Assembly (NCBI GenBank): GCA_034409055.1
Contig: DAOUMU010000258.1
Location: 1-26,047 of the forward strand
Length of the DNA: 26,047 bases
Reading direction: 5' to 3'
Source: DAOUMU01 sp034409055
Lineage (GTDB): Bacteria > Chloroflexota > Anaerolineae > 4572-78 > J111
Within the stretch, counting starts at the first letter, position 1. Each line of letters starts with the position of its first letter. This document shows positions 24,999 through 26,047 of the stretch, one piece after another. The notes beneath the pieces were generated by a model that searched no databases, was not told the origin of the DNA, and was given only the letters and a program-made list of their open reading frames with translations. Both the position numbers and the translations under genes were made by a program.

Positions 24999-26047
24999 AT
25001 GGCTAATCCAAAATCGAAAACCGGAAATCGAAAATCCAAAGATTTATACCGCCTCCTATTTGAGGCAGCCAGTGAGGCTATGCTGGTCGTCGAGGCCGGT
25101 CAGGTGGCGGAGAGCAACGCCAGCGCTCTGACTTTATTTGGTTGTAAACGAAAGGAACTGTTGGGGCAGACACTGGTGGCCTTCGCGTCGCCCGACCAAC
25201 TGGACGACCGGGCCTCGGCTGAAGCCTGGTCGGAGAAGGTAGAGGCGGTCCTGGCGGGTGAGCCGCAGCAGTTTGAATGGCTGGCGCAGCGCCTGAACGG
25301 GCAAACCTTTTATGCCGAAGTGAGGCTGCAAGCGGTCGAAATGGGTGATCGAACCTTGCTCCAGGTCTCCATGCAGGACATTACCGGACGCAAGCAGCTT
25401 GAGCGGCAAATTCAAGAATCACTGGAACGGCGCAGTCGCCAGGTGCAGACCAGCACCGAGGTGGCCCAGGAGATTGCCGCTGCCCCGGCCCTGGACGAAC
25501 TGTTCCGGCGGGTGGTTGATCTGGTCCAGACCCGGTTTGATTATTACCACGCCCACGTCTACACCCTGGAAGAAGAGAACCTGGTAATGCAAGAAGGCAC
25601 GGGTGAAGCCGGGCGGCAGATGAAGAAGGCCGGGCACCAGATTGCCCTGACCACGGAGCAGAGCCTGGTGGCCCGGGTCGCCCGCAGTGGCCAGCCGGTG
25701 CTGGTACCGGATGTGTCCCAAGAGCCGGGCTGGTTACCCAACCCCCTGCTGCCGGAGACGAAAGCCGAATTGGCCCTGCCGGTCAAGTTGGGCGATGAAA
25801 TCTTGGGCGTGCTCGACGTACAAAGTGACACGCTGGGCGGCTTAAGTGAAGAGGACCAGCTTTTGCTGGCGGGGCTGTGCGGCCAGATTGCCGTGGCTAT
25901 TGACAGTCGCCGGGCTGAAGCCGAGCGCAAGCAGGCAGAAGCAGCCCTGGCCAAGCGGGTCAGTGAGTTGAACTGCTTGAACGCAGTTGGCCGGGAGATT
26001 GCCGAAACGCCGCCGGTACCTGAATTACTGCAATGGGTCACGGAGCG
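24999..26047 (+). CDS. Soluble PAS-GAF sensor protein, 3' end beyond the window
   Basis: This frame is open from ATG 24999 to the right edge (349 codons). GAGGA at 24986-24990 gives a good start. Residues 4-13 (PKSKTGNRKS) are encoded by a heptamer array. A PAS domain occupies about 17-130 (LFEAASEAMLVVEAG, ends DITGRKQLERQI). A GAF follows at about 140-305 (YYHAHVYTLEE, WLPNPLLP, ILGVLDVQ). A KQAEAALAKR coiled coil leads into the start of a further domain (LNAVGREIAETPPVPELLQW) that resembles the third GAF-like domain of the 1319-aa protein. The stretch linking PAS and GAF is almost identical in DNA to that of the gene at 15731. An output domain could still follow beyond the edge, so this protein cannot count as output-less. 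Confidence 0.88.
   Translation, partial: MANPKSKTGNRKSKDLYRLLFEAASEAMLVVEAGQVAESNASALTLFGCKRKELLGQTLVAFASPDQLDDRASAEAWSEKVEAVLAGEPQQFEWLAQRLNGQTFYAEVRLQAVEMGDRTLLQVSMQDITGRKQLERQIQESLERRSRQVQTSTEVAQEIAAAPALDELFRRVVDLVQTRFDYYHAHVYTLEEENLVMQEGTGEAGRQMKKAGHQIALTTEQSLVARVARSGQPVLVPDVSQEPGWLPNPLLPETKAELALPVKLGDEILGVLDVQSDTLGGLSEEDQLLLAGLCGQIAVAIDSRRAEAERKQAEAALAKRVSELNCLNAVGREIAETPPVPELLQWVTE
25010..25037 (+). repeat. AAAATCG-type heptamer array coding the N-terminus of the last gene
   Basis: Four units are present: AAAATCG, AAAACCG, GAAATCG, AAAATCC. They begin 9 nt after the start codon and are translated into a Lys/Ser/Asn-rich leader before the PAS domain. Confidence 0.75.

Overview
All ten complete genes and one gene cut by the right edge lie on the plus strand, packed tightly. 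I see no rRNA, tRNA, transposase or CRISPR. The DNA is moderately GC-rich (estimated by eye), with good Shine-Dalgarno sites and proteins built from long Cache/HAMP/PAS/GAF chains with a GAF type carrying WLPNPLLP. Short heptanucleotide tandem repeats are scattered through it. This suggests a free-living Chloroflexota bacterium (Anaerolineae/Caldilineae-like). The assignment rests on general resemblance, not on a marker gene.

Layout. (1) 9-2149: two tandem substrate-binding lipoproteins of the TrpX/ABC_sub_bind type, with no permease or ATPase beside them. A strong hairpin (2154-2188) separates them from the rest. (2) 2245-11644: four membrane receptors, each TM, extracellular Cache sensor, TM, HAMP, coiled coil, GAF, degenerate GAF, short C-terminal tail. 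(3) 11670-22045: three large soluble PAS/GAF proteins (about 1319, 1037 and 1058 aa). (4) 22141-24903: a membrane receptor with six extra N-terminal helices before its Cache-HAMP-GAF body. (5) 24999 to the right edge: the start of another soluble PAS-GAF protein. No gap between genes exceeds about 105 bp, so the array may be one operon.

The striking point is what is missing. None of the eight complete sensor proteins carries an output domain I can recognise: no histidine kinase, GGDEF, EAL, HD-GYP, SpoIIE, methyl-accepting or DNA-binding domain. All eight instead end in the same roughly 45-residue tail. It looks like the first half of a GAF domain (consensus roughly REQ..R.I.DK.RAA..LE..L..A..ELG..LG). 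In the membrane receptors and in gene 9, a C-terminal half of a GAF domain lies just before this tail. My working idea is a multi-input sensory array: Cache domains read periplasmic ligands, perhaps handed over by the two lipoproteins; PAS/GAF proteins read cytoplasmic cues; the tail docks to a shared kinase encoded outside the window. That function is inference.

The locus looks evolutionarily active. Heptamer arrays lie in gaps and also inside coding sequence, at the same linker position in two paralogs, and they form the end or start of other genes. A nested palindrome flanked by a 20-bp duplication of the preceding gene's end lies between genes 9 and 10. GAF modules of genes 8, 9 and 11 are nearly identical at DNA level over stretches, which suggests recent duplication or gene conversion.
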